Of a stretch of DNA of 55,283 nt, positions 44,677-51,983 are shown piece after piece (within the stretch, counting starts at the first letter, position 1; every line of letters starts with the position of its first letter). The notes below the pieces were generated by a model. That model did no database searches and was not told the DNA's origin. It saw nothing but the letters and a program-made list of their open reading frames with translations. The position numbers and the translations under genes were made by a program. Source of the DNA: JBAUHN01 sp049680295 (GTDB taxonomy: Bacteria; Pseudomonadota; Alphaproteobacteria; Rhodobacterales; Rhodobacteraceae); assembly GCA_049680295.1 (NCBI GenBank), contig JBAUHN010000234.1, positions 1 to 55,283 on the forward strand, written 5' to 3'.

Positions 44677-45108
44677 ATGACGGCCCAAGGTTTGGAAGTG
44701 ATCGACCACAGCGTCCATTTGACCCACGAATGGATCAACGAACTGGCAGAGCGTCTTGACTGGTCCTCAAAACGCAGCGCGCTGCGTTTGTTGCGGGTTA
44801 CGCTGCGCCATCTCCGAGATCATCTGTTGGTCGACGAGTTGGCGCAGATGTCGGCGCAGTTGCCGCTGTTGGTACGCGGCTTTTTCTTTGAAGGTTGGGT
44901 GCCAAAGCTGACACCGATCAAGGAACGTAAAGTCGCAGATTTTGTCACGGTTATCGCTGATCAAATGGACAAAACGGAGGAATACCGCGGCCACGAAGAC
45001 ATTAAGTGCGTTTTTGATTTGCTGAACAATCGCCTCAGCAGGGGAGAAGTCGAAGATATCCGCGCTACTTTGCCGACGGGAATACGTGGTCTGTGGGAGG
45101 CACCATAA
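44677..45108 (+). CDS. DUF2267-domain protein
   Basis: A 143-residue helical protein: LTHEWINELAERLDWSSKRS, LRHLRDHLLVDELAQMSAQL, and VFDLLNNRLSRGEVEDIRA match DUF2267, a tandem helical-hairpin domain common in stress and low-oxygen gene sets. Function unknown. It follows the membrane-repeat protein by 21 bases with AGGAG before the ATG. Confidence 0.85.
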   Translation: MTAQGLEVIDHSVHLTHEWINELAERLDWSSKRSALRLLRVTLRHLRDHLLVDELAQMSAQLPLLVRGFFFEGWVPKLTPIKERKVADFVTVIADQMDKTEEYRGHEDIKCVFDLLNNRLSRGEVEDIRATLPTGIRGLWEAP

Positions 45109-45118
45109 CGTCAAAGAA

Positions 45119-45148
45119 AACGCCACGGAAATGAATTTCCGTGGCGTT
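45119..45148 (-). terminator. Rho-independent terminator of the FixK-like gene
   Basis: A 13-base-pair perfect stem, AACGCCACGGAAA (45119-45131) with TTTCCGTGGCGTT (45136-45148), and a TGAA loop. Read leftward it is followed by TTTTCTTT, so it ends transcription of the gene stopping at 45183; it may also act weakly on the DUF2267 operon. Confidence 0.85.
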
Positions 45149-45182
45149 CGTATCCATGAAACTTTGCCGTGTCTTGATGGTG

Positions 45183-45857
45183 TCAGTCGCGGTCGCCCAA
45201 TGACAGCCCCAAAAGCGCAGTTGGACGCTGGATGATAATCGTGTGAATGTTGTCGATAGCAATAATCTTGCTTTTGCGCATCTGTGTAAGGGTCCGGCTT
45301 ACGGTTTCGGTGGTTAACCCCAGGAAGTCGGCAATGTCCGAACGGGTCATCGGAAGCACTACGCAGCGGTATATCCCCAAATCGGTGCCAACGCGCTCTG
45401 CCAGAACACACAGAAATGACGCCAGTTTTTCGCTTGCGGATTTTCGCCCAAGCATCATGAAGTGGTCCTGCATACCGCTGATTTCGCGCAACGCGGCCTG
45501 AAGCAGGGCGTTGTGCAGTTTGGGATCGCCTTCGCCATTCTCAAGCGCAGAGCGTCGGAACGGTTGCAGCTGCACTTCTGTCAGCGCTTCGCAGTCCGTA
45601 TGATGGGTGCCTGCCGAGGGGAATCCGACAATATCACCGGGATAGCCAAAGGCGATAACCTGACGGCGGCCATCAGCCAGCAATCTTGTTAGCCGCAAAA
45701 CGCCGCCTGTAACCTGATAAAGCCACTCCACTTCATCCCCTTCATAATACAAATAGGCACCGGGCTTCAGCCGGGTTTCTGAGGATTGTTGCTGGGTTGT
45801 TTCAAGGGGAGCAACGGTGGTAGGTAAGGTGTTCTCAGTGGGGATCGTGACGTACAT
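45183..45857 (-). CDS. Crp/Fnr-family regulator, FixK-like
   Basis: A 224-residue regulator with an N-terminal cyclic-nucleotide-binding fold (about 25-130) and a C-terminal winged helix. The recognition helix contains ETVSRTLTQMRKS (Glu184, Ser187, Arg188), the E-xx-SR pattern that reads TTGAT half-sites in FNR. There are only three cysteines (90, 150, 165) and no N-terminal Cys cluster, so it is not a 4Fe-4S FNR but a FixK-type protein that acts without sensing oxygen itself. Six near-consensus boxes lie in this half of the window. The ATG at 45857 has GGAGG 8 bases upstream. Divergent from the OmpR-type regulator gene. Confidence 0.9.
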   Translation of the reverse strand: MYVTIPTENTLPTTVAPLETTQQQSSETRLKPGAYLYYEGDEVEWLYQVTGGVLRLTRLLADGRRQVIAFGYPGDIVGFPSAGTHHTDCEALTEVQLQPFRRSALENGEGDPKLHNALLQAALREISGMQDHFMMLGRKSASEKLASFLCVLAERVGTDLGIYRCVVLPMTRSDIADFLGLTTETVSRTLTQMRKSKIIAIDNIHTIIIQRPTALLGLSLGDRD

Positions 45858-45934
45858 TGTGATGAGCCTCCATTGTGATTTGGGGCCATCTTGTAAAGAC
45901 AATGTAATCCGGCTTATTCTCGTGGGGCGGGTTT

Positions 45935-45952
45935 TTGTATCAATTTGTATCA
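45935..45952. promoter_or_regulatory. Tandem TTGTATCA direct repeats, possible response-regulator operator
   Basis: TTGTATCA occurs at 45935-45942 and 45945-45952, a 10-base period typical of tandem sites for OmpR-family regulators. It lies between the divergent FixK-like and OmpR-type genes and about 80 bases from each start. A single TGTATCAA also occurs at 48391-48398 before the sensor kinase. Confidence 0.45.
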
Positions 45953-46030
45953 GCCATACCCATGCTTCGCGTTTCTGCCGATATTGCAACAAGGGCTTAA
46001 GAGGCCCAATATTTAGGTAACAGGAAACGA

Positions 46031-46810
46031 ATGACGGACCAGACAATCCTAGTTGTTGATGACGATCCAAAGATCAGGACCCTTCTGCGCAATGTGCTGG
46101 AGGATGATGGATATGTTGTGTGCGAAGCTGAAAGTACTGCTGGCGTCATGAAAGCCATTGAAACCTCTTCCATCAGCCTGATCACGCTGGATATACATCT
46201 GGGGTCGGAGAACGGCATTGAACTGGCGCGTCAGATCAGGCGGGTGTCGCAGGTACCGATCATCATGGTGACGGGCAAAGACGATGTTATTGATCGCGTG
46301 GTCGGACTGGAGGTCGGAGCGGATGATTATATCACCAAACCTTTCCATGTACGCGAAGTACTTGCTCGGATCAGAAGCGTCCTGCGCCGGTCCGAACTGT
46401 CAGGGGCAGCGCGTGAAACCGGTGGCGAGGTGCCAGACCATCAGGCGCTGGGCCCCGATAGTGTCCATTTCTGCTTTGACGGTATGACGGCGATCCCGGA
46501 TCAGATGAAACTGATGGACCGAAATGGCGCTGAATGTGGATTGACCAGTGGTGATTTCAGATTGCTTGATGTGTTTGTGAACAGGCCCAAGCGCGTGTTG
46601 TCGCGCGATCAATTGATGGACCTTACTGGCGGCACAGAGTGGAGCCCGCTTGACCGTGCGATCGACAACCAGATAGCGAGGCTGCGCAAAAAGATCGAGC
46701 GCGATCCGTCCAATCCGGAGTTGATCAAGACTGTTCGCGGCATCGGCTATACCTTGGCCTGTGACGTGCAACGTGTTCAGGCGTCAGAGCTGCCGGTCAA
46801 AAGTACCTGA
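46031..46810 (+). CDS. OmpR-family response regulator
   Basis: A 259-residue regulator. Receiver (1-120): VVDDDPK, phospho-Asp54 in ITLDIHLG, MVTGKDD, and the Lys in YITKPFH. The C-terminal winged helix (about 160-250) has LTSGDFRLLDVFVNRPKRVLSR, DRAIDNQIARLRKKIE and IKTVRGIGY. It is divergent from the FixK-like gene and convergent with the FixL-like kinase gene, overlapping that gene's 3' end by 34 bases; the kinase is its probable partner. In classic FixL-FixJ systems the regulator is of the NarL type, so this pairing is atypical. Confidence 0.93.
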   Translation: MTDQTILVVDDDPKIRTLLRNVLEDDGYVVCEAESTAGVMKAIETSSISLITLDIHLGSENGIELARQIRRVSQVPIIMVTGKDDVIDRVVGLEVGADDYITKPFHVREVLARIRSVLRRSELSGAARETGGEVPDHQALGPDSVHFCFDGMTAIPDQMKLMDRNGAECGLTSGDFRLLDVFVNRPKRVLSRDQLMDLTGGTEWSPLDRAIDNQIARLRKKIERDPSNPELIKTVRGIGYTLACDVQRVQASELPVKST

Positions 46811-48327
46811 AGTCTTTGCGCCAGTTCTGATTGGCGGTAAGGTTTATGCAGGATTTCATAAGGTCGTTCATGTGCCATCCCGCCGGTGACCACATCACTG
46901 GAGTAACCGGACGTCAGCAGCACTTTCAGCCTTGGAAATTCCAGCGAGATTTTGGCCGCCAGATCATAGCCATTCAACGCGCCGGGCATTACCAGATCTG
47001 AGAACACAAGATCAACTTTGGCGCCGTCTTTCAGCATCTGATGCGCCTGATCGCCGTTTTCCGCCGCCAAAACGCCATATCCAAGATCGCCAATGCGCTC
47101 GACCGACAGCTTGCGCACTTTGGGATTGTCCTCAACAATTAGAATGACCTCGCCATTGCCGCGCGGCAGCGCCGACAGGCGGTCTGCTCGGATACTTGCT
47201 TCGTCTTGTTCCGCACCCTGCGGTAATGCAGGAAAGTAGAGACCGAAACTGGTCCCAAGCCCCAACTCGCTGTAAAGCGTCACATGCCCACCCGATTGGC
47301 GTACAAAGCCGTACACCATGGCAAGGCCCAGCCCAGAGCCGCCACTGTCAGACTTTGTTGTAAAGAAGGGCTCGAACGCGCGCCTTTGCGCTTCAAGGCT
47401 CATGCCATCGCCATTGTCACTCACGGACAGGCGCACATAATCACCTGATTCCATATCGGTTTCCTGCGCCATGTAGGTATCATCTATGGTCACATTCTGG
47501 ATCGAGACCAGCAATTCGCCACCTGTGACCATTGCATCGCGTGCATTCAGGGCAAGGTTCACCAGCGCCGATTGCAATTGAACCGGATCAATCATCACCA
47601 TGTCCAGCTCGTCGGCAAAGTCGGTTTTTATTTGGTATGCGGCACCCATCGTCCGCTTAAGCAGCGAAAGTGTATCTGAACAGAATCTGCGCAGATCCGC
47701 CTTTTCGGGTTTAAGATTGCCCTTGCGGGCAAATATCATCAACCGGGATGTCAGATCCGCCCCAAGTTCGGCAGATTCGAGCGCGTCCATTATCAAAGGC
47801 AGTTGCCTTGCGTCTGCACCGCGCATTTCGAGCAATTCAAGATTGCCAACAATCACCGTCAAAAGATTATTGAAATCATGGGCAATCCCACCGGTCATCT
47901 GACCAATTGCGTCCAGCCGCTGCGACCGCGCAAGCGCCTCTTCTGTCGCTTTGCGGCGTGTTAAGTCGTGCAGGATACCAATGAAAATGCGCTGCCCGGC
48001 AGCTTCTGCATGACCGACGGACAGGTGCAACGGAAAAACCGAGCGATCTTTGCGCTGGCCCTCGACATCGCGGCCTATCCCGATGATCCGCTTTTCACCA
48101 GTTTCGATATGGTGGGACATAAATCCATCGTGCAGATCGGCAAGCGCCTGAGGCATCAGCATGTTCACATTTTGCCCAACCATTTGGGCCACTTCATATT
48201 GAAACATCCGAGCAGCGGCCGGATTGGCGCGCAGGATCATGCCGTGTTGATCTGACACAATCACCGCATCAACCGCCGCCTCAAGGATGGCGTGCAAAAC
48301 GGCTGTGTCTTCGTTGGCATTGCTCAT
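46777..48327 (-). CDS. Hybrid histidine kinase with FixL-like haem PAS domain
   Basis: A 516-residue soluble kinase. The PAS domain (about 12-125) resembles the FixL oxygen sensor: LMPQALADLHDGF puts His66 at the haem-ligand position, and RIIGIGRDVEGQRKDRSVFP keeps Arg86 of the IGIGR motif that signals oxygen binding. It ends in GILHDLTRR. The HisKA core has GGIAHDFNNLL (phospho-His150), and the ATPase domain has Asn261 in LALNARDAM and G-box GSGLGL (330-335). A C-terminal receiver (about 393-510) has phospho-Asp444 in VFSDLVMPG. AAAGGAG lies before the ATG at 48327. It probably senses oxygen or NO and signals to the OmpR-type regulator. No membrane span is present. Confidence 0.88.
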   Translation of the reverse strand: MSNANEDTAVLHAILEAAVDAVIVSDQHGMILRANPAAARMFQYEVAQMVGQNVNMLMPQALADLHDGFMSHHIETGEKRIIGIGRDVEGQRKDRSVFPLHLSVGHAEAAGQRIFIGILHDLTRRKATEEALARSQRLDAIGQMTGGIAHDFNNLLTVIVGNLELLEMRGADARQLPLIMDALESAELGADLTSRLMIFARKGNLKPEKADLRRFCSDTLSLLKRTMGAAYQIKTDFADELDMVMIDPVQLQSALVNLALNARDAMVTGGELLVSIQNVTIDDTYMAQETDMESGDYVRLSVSDNGDGMSLEAQRRAFEPFFTTKSDSGGSGLGLAMVYGFVRQSGGHVTLYSELGLGTSFGLYFPALPQGAEQDEASIRADRLSALPRGNGEVILIVEDNPKVRKLSVERIGDLGYGVLAAENGDQAHQMLKDGAKVDLVFSDLVMPGALNGYDLAAKISLEFPRLKVLLTSGYSSDVVTGGMAHERPYEILHKPYRQSELAQRLQVLLTGSSDA

Positions 48328-48384
48328 GTGCGATGCTCCTTTCGCCCACTCTGCCAAATGCTGAACCAGCGGAGCAAGTCTGAA

Positions 48385-48398
48385 TTGACCTGTATCAA
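48385..48398. promoter_or_regulatory. FNR/FixK-type box
   Basis: TTGACCTGTATCAA matches TTGATNNNNATCAA with one mismatch. It lies between the leftward kinase (ATG 48327) and the rightward host-attachment gene (ATG 48454), centred 62 to 64 bases from each, so either or both may be controlled. Confidence 0.65.
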
Positions 48399-48453
48399 CG
48401 ATGACCGTCTTTGATCTGCCAAATTCGGGGTGAACAAGGCTAAGGAGGTATGA

Positions 48454-48891
48454 ATGAAGCCAATTGTAACATGGGTTATTTTGGCAAATGCCAGGATCAT
48501 CAGGGTTCTGTCACATCAGGGGCCGGGCAAGGGTTTAGCAGCTATGGCTGACAAATGCTGGCACGCGACCGAGGCAAGCCGACCCCGAGACAAAGCAGGT
48601 ATGGGACATAGTATTGCAGGACCGGGCGTTGCCGCCGTGGAACAGACCGACGCAAAACTGATCAACGATACGCGTTTTGCCAAGGAGGTGATGGCGCACT
48701 TATCGCAAGCATACGTCGCCAAGGCATTCGACAGGCTAATCTTGATCTCAGGCCCACATATGTTGGGGCTTATGCGCGCTGAAATGGATGCGCCACTCCA
48801 TAAACCCCTGGTTGGCGAAATTCCCAAAGATCTCTCGGCGCAATCCCTTGCGCAAGTGGAAGCACATCTAGGCGAATTGATCGCCATCTAG
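48454..48891 (+). CDS. Host-attachment-family protein
   Basis: A 145-residue protein of the family named for attachment to host cells (PF10116-like): the start TWVILANARIIRVLSHQGPG and the FDRLILISGPHMLGLMR core match. Related domains resemble release-factor folds; the family name may not reflect the true role. TAAGGAGG lies 5 bases before the ATG. The FNR-type box at 48385-48398 is upstream, and a stress-protein gene follows after 36 bases, probably one operon. Confidence 0.8.
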   Translation: MKPIVTWVILANARIIRVLSHQGPGKGLAAMADKCWHATEASRPRDKAGMGHSIAGPGVAAVEQTDAKLINDTRFAKEVMAHLSQAYVAKAFDRLILISGPHMLGLMRAEMDAPLHKPLVGEIPKDLSAQSLAQVEAHLGELIAI

Positions 48892-48927
48892 GGTCAAGGC
48901 TGTTGACCAATTGAAAGGAAGTACCAA

Positions 48928-49374
48928 ATGTTCAGACAAATCATAGTTGGCCTAGACGGGTCGGAAAAAGCTAAAAAGGCCGCCCGCATCGGGTTTGATT
49001 TGGCCAAGCACTATTCCGGCACCGTGACGCTGGTGCATGTACCGCACGCGGAAACCGCTGCCTTTGTTGTCGGTGCCGTCGCAGGGTATCATGCGGCCAT
49101 AACCAAACCGAACTTTGAAGAAATCGAGGCAGCCGGACAAAAAGTGCTGGATGAGGCGCTTGGCATCGCGACCGATGTTGGTTTTACGGACGTCAAGACG
49201 CACATGCCTCACGGAGACGCAGCAGCAGAAATTCTGTCCCATGCTGAAAAGATCGGCGCAGACCTGATCATCACCGGACGGCGTGGGTTAAGCGGGATTT
49301 CCAGCCTTGTTCTGGGCAGTACAACGCTGCGCATCAACCACCTGGCCGAATGCGCGTCGCTGTCCGTGGTGTAA
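48928..49374 (+). CDS. Universal stress protein, single-domain
   Basis: A 148-residue UspA protein. It starts FRQIIVGLDGSEKAKKAA and ends with TGRRGLSGISSLVLGSTT, the complete ATP-binding pattern G-2x-G-9x-G-S. AAGGAAG precedes the ATG. It follows the host-attachment gene and is followed by a terminator at 49398-49424. Confidence 0.93.
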   Translation: MFRQIIVGLDGSEKAKKAARIGFDLAKHYSGTVTLVHVPHAETAAFVVGAVAGYHAAITKPNFEEIEAAGQKVLDEALGIATDVGFTDVKTHMPHGDAAAEILSHAEKIGADLIITGRRGLSGISSLVLGSTTLRINHLAECASLSVV

Positions 49375-49389
49375 TCGCTGAATTCTGTG

Positions 49390-49968
49390 TTACCGCGCGG
49401 CCCGGCCTAGCTGGGCCGCTTTTTCAAGAAAACCTTTTTGCGCTTTACCGCTTGCGTCCTCAGCGTTGCCAAAAATGCTCCATTTCACCGGGCGAAAGCC
49501 ACAGAATTTCAGAATATTGCGATCAAGACTGCGCAGCGAATGCGCAAAAAAGAACCATTTGTAAGCAAGACCTGGCATCCCCATTGTGACAATGACCCGA
49601 GCTGATTTGCCATGAAGTGCGGCCGTCCATCCAGTGCGGTCCATGTCAAAAGCGAATCCCTTTCGTAGAACCTGTTCGATCCAGGCTTTGACGATGGCGG
49701 GCACATCCCCCATCCAGAGCGGATAAATAAGCACGATATGATCAGCAGCGCGTATCGCCGCCTGACCTTCTATTGCAACCAGCGGTAATTCGCTTCCTTC
49801 CCACTCAGTTTTCGACCGCAAGTAGGGGATATCTTGCGCAGCGATTGAAACAACTTTTACACTATGCCCGTTTTGTTCAGCCGCAGCCCCATAAGCGTCG
49901 GCAATAGCGTGGCACAAATGGGTTTGGGCGCGGTCAGGGTGACCTTGTAGGATAAGAACGTGGGTCAT
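49390..49968 (-). CDS. NAD(P)H dehydrogenase (quinone)/flavodoxin-like oxidoreductase
   Basis: A 192-residue flavodoxin_2-fold protein: HVLILQGHPD at the start, then LVAIEGQAAIRAADHIVLIYPLW with WMGDVPAIVKAWIEQVLRKGFAF, the FMN/FAD-binding NQO1/MdaB pattern. It likely reduces quinones by two electrons. Its ATG overlaps the stop of the site-2-protease gene by 4 bases, so the two are co-translated from the FNR-type promoter upstream of that gene. Confidence 0.88.
   Translation of the reverse strand: MTHVLILQGHPDRAQTHLCHAIADAYGAAAEQNGHSVKVVSIAAQDIPYLRSKTEWEGSELPLVAIEGQAAIRAADHIVLIYPLWMGDVPAIVKAWIEQVLRKGFAFDMDRTGWTAALHGKSARVIVTMGMPGLAYKWFFFAHSLRSLDRNILKFCGFRPVKWSIFGNAEDASGKAQKGFLEKAAQLGRAAR
49398..49424 (+). 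terminator. Rho-independent terminator after the stress-protein gene
   Basis: CGGCCC (49398-49403) pairs with GGGCCG (49413-49418), followed by C and TTTTT (49420-49424). It ends the rightward stress-protein transcript and lies inside the 3' coding end of the opposing flavodoxin-like gene. Confidence 0.7.
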
Positions 49969-51116
49969 GGCCTTTGCGCCTTTGCTTGCGGGGGACCGGC
50001 GAGATCGGCAAGGGTGAGATACCGCGTCAGATCCGCCAATGTGATCACCCCAAGAAGATGGTGATCCGACACAACCATGAATTTGCGACGGCCGGTTTTT
50101 GCGATACGTTCCAGCAGGTCGGGAACCGGTAGCTCAGGACCGATCATCGCGCCTTGGTCCAAGCCGACAAAGACATCACCAACACGCGTATTGGCCCAGT
50201 TTTCACGGTCAATGTCTGACAGAACGGATTGGTCGATATGTCCAAGAAGAACGTCACTTTCGATTACGGGTGCGAAACTTATGTTTTTTCGTAACATGAC
50301 CTGATTGACGAATGCCGACAGGGTCATTTCCGGGCCTACCGTGATCGGGTTGTCGACCATCAGGGCGCCCACAGTTTTGCTTTCAAATACTGTGCGGGCC
50401 AATTGCGTGGTGTAGCTGGATCGCGCGGCAACAAGGACAAACCCGCCGATCATCAGCTGCCAAAGACCCGCAGCTACTGCACCCTGAAACAAGGCCGTGA
50501 CCCCCAGCGCCATCAGAACATAGGCAAAAAATGCTCCGGACCGCGCTGCGGTTTGCGTGGCGGCCAAAATATCCCCATTGCGGTGCCAGAGATAAGCACG
50601 CAGCACCCTGCCGCCATCGAGCGGAAACGCAGGCACCAGATTAAACAGTGCCAGCACCATATTGATCAAAGCCAGATAGGACAGCACCGCGACAAGAGCA
50701 GTTGCGTTTGAAATAATCAAGCCGACGTGCACGCAGACCCAAAAGCCAAAGGCCAGGCAAAACGACATGACAGGACCGGCCAGCGCGATCCAGAACTCGT
50801 CCCGCGCCGATGTCGGCTCCGCTCCAAGCTCGGCCATACCGCCAAAGATGAACAATGTGATGCCTTTTATTGGGACACCGAGATGTCGCGCCACGACGGA
50901 ATGTGCCACCTCATGCAGCAAAAGTGATGCGAATAATCCCAGCATCCCGACGATCGCCATTGTCAGATAAGTTGCCCCTGACGCACCGGGTAAGATGTCG
51001 GGAAAATATTGCTGCGACAGGCTCCAAGTGACCAAAGACGCAATGATCAGCCAACTGGGGTCGACCTTGATATCGAAGCCATTGAGGGAAAAGAGTTTTA
51101 CGGCATTTGAGAACAT
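49965..51116 (-). CDS. Site-2-protease (M50) homologue with CBS domains
   Basis: A 383-residue membrane metalloprotease. The zinc motif HEVAH is at 68-72, with the third ligand Asp167 in FPLDGGR, inside about six membrane spans; the C-terminal part (about 240-370) holds two CBS domains (VGALMVDNPITVGPEMTL and RRKFMVVSDHHLLGVITLAD). Such proteases cleave membrane-anchored regulators; the CBS pair may sense adenine nucleotides. The start is the ATG at 51116; an in-frame ATG at 51179 overlaps the FNR-type box and is unlikely. Followed by the flavodoxin-like gene. Confidence 0.9.
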   Translation of the reverse strand: MFSNAVKLFSLNGFDIKVDPSWLIIASLVTWSLSQQYFPDILPGASGATYLTMAIVGMLGLFASLLLHEVAHSVVARHLGVPIKGITLFIFGGMAELGAEPTSARDEFWIALAGPVMSFCLAFGFWVCVHVGLIISNATALVAVLSYLALINMVLALFNLVPAFPLDGGRVLRAYLWHRNGDILAATQTAARSGAFFAYVLMALGVTALFQGAVAAGLWQLMIGGFVLVAARSSYTTQLARTVFESKTVGALMVDNPITVGPEMTLSAFVNQVMLRKNISFAPVIESDVLLGHIDQSVLSDIDRENWANTRVGDVFVGLDQGAMIGPELPVPDLLERIAKTGRRKFMVVSDHHLLGVITLADLTRYLTLADLAGPPQAKAQRP

Positions 51117-51165
51117 AGTCGGCTCCGCATTTACCTTTAGCTTAACCGGATCGCACTGGGCGAAA

Positions 51166-51179
51166 TTGATATCGCTCAA
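51166..51179 (-). promoter_or_regulatory. FNR/FixK-type box of the protease operon
   Basis: TTGATATCGCTCAA (plus strand) matches TTGATNNNNATCAA with one mismatch. It lies in the 72-base gap between the VIT1-type gene and the protease ATG, centred 56 bases upstream. TAAGCT (51144-51139) is near the -10 position. Confidence 0.6.
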
Positions 51180-51188
51180 GCCGCGCGG

Positions 51189-51902
51189 TTACGGATGAAA
51201 AATCCCGCCGACACCGTAGGCCAACAGCGCCGCCACTCCCCCGATCAGAAATGTCTCAGCACCCGAACGCCACCATTTGGCAAGTGACCAGCGGCTTTTG
51301 GCGGCACCGATCAGGAAAAAGGTCAGCATTGTCGCTACAATGGACGTGGAAAAGGCGTTCTCGGACCCCAGTAAGAACGGGACCAGAGGCACCGCGCCGG
51401 CAATCAAGAAAGCGGCAAAGGTCGCAAGGGCTGCGCGCATCGGTTCAGGGTCGCCCCGCGCCAACCCATATTCGTCCGTCAACATCAGGCCGATCCAATT
51501 CTCATGGCTTAGTGATATTTCTGTTGTCGCCTTGCTCAGCACGTCACCGGACAATCCACGCATGTGCAATATTTGGCGCAGCTCTTCCAGCTCGCCTTCG
51601 GGGTGTTGGGCGATGTGGCGCTTTTCGATTTGGATAATGCGTTTGCGATCATCCAATTCAGCCTTGGTGCCTGAATAGTTGCTGGCCGCCATCGAAAACC
51701 CGTCCGCAAGGATGTTAGCAAGGCCAAGGGCCACAATAACACCGTGCGGCAATCCTGCGCCTTCGACCCCTGCGACAATGGCAAAGGTCGTGACAGCCCC
51801 GTCGATCCCGCCATAGATCATGTCTTTGAGGTTGCTGTGTTGTTGGCCCGCCGACAAACGGGCGGAGATTTCTTGTGGGCTGTGTCCGTGTTCGTGGGGC
51901 AT
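51189..51902 (-). CDS. VIT1/CCC1-family metal transporter
   Basis: A 237-residue membrane protein of the vacuolar iron/manganese transporter type. An N-terminal His-rich segment (PHEHGHSPQE) precedes DMIYGGIDGAVTTFAIVAGV, the first conserved helix; a central cytosolic metal-binding loop (ELDDRKRIIQIEKRHIAQHP) and C-terminal spans follow. Family members move ferrous iron or manganese. The ATG at 51902 has no ribosome-binding site; the predicted transcription start falls exactly on it, so it may be leaderless. Divergent from the CaCA exchanger gene with a shared FNR-type box. Confidence 0.87.
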   Translation of the reverse strand: MPHEHGHSPQEISARLSAGQQHSNLKDMIYGGIDGAVTTFAIVAGVEGAGLPHGVIVALGLANILADGFSMAASNYSGTKAELDDRKRIIQIEKRHIAQHPEGELEELRQILHMRGLSGDVLSKATTEISLSHENWIGLMLTDEYGLARGDPEPMRAALATFAAFLIAGAVPLVPFLLGSENAFSTSIVATMLTFFLIGAAKSRWSLAKWWRSGAETFLIGGVAALLAYGVGGIFHP

Positions 51903-51908
51903 GGGTGC

Positions 51909-51950
51909 ATTATCGGTTGGAAAAGCGGCACCTCGATTGAGCCAGATCAA
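51909..51950. promoter_or_regulatory. Bidirectional FNR/FixK-type promoter, possibly leaderless
   Basis: The box TTGAGCCAGATCAA (51937-51950) has one mismatch to consensus. Its centre (51943.5) is 41.5 bases from the VIT1-type ATG (51902) and 40.5 bases from the CaCA ATG (51984). A GATAAT -10 (51914-51909, leftward) puts the start on the A of the ATG. TAAATC (51972-51977) sits similarly on the right. Confidence 0.65.
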
Positions 51951-51983
51951 GATAACCGTGCGCTGAATTGCTAAATCACCACA

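Noticed and set aside
45183..45857. Oxygen-sensing FNR (FnrL) identity for the Crp-family regulator
   Set aside because: There is no N-terminal four-cysteine cluster; the three cysteines present are in other positions, so a FixK-type role is preferred.
48450..48452. An ATG four bases before the host-attachment start
   Set aside because: It is in another frame; only the ATG at 48454 leads into the conserved protein.
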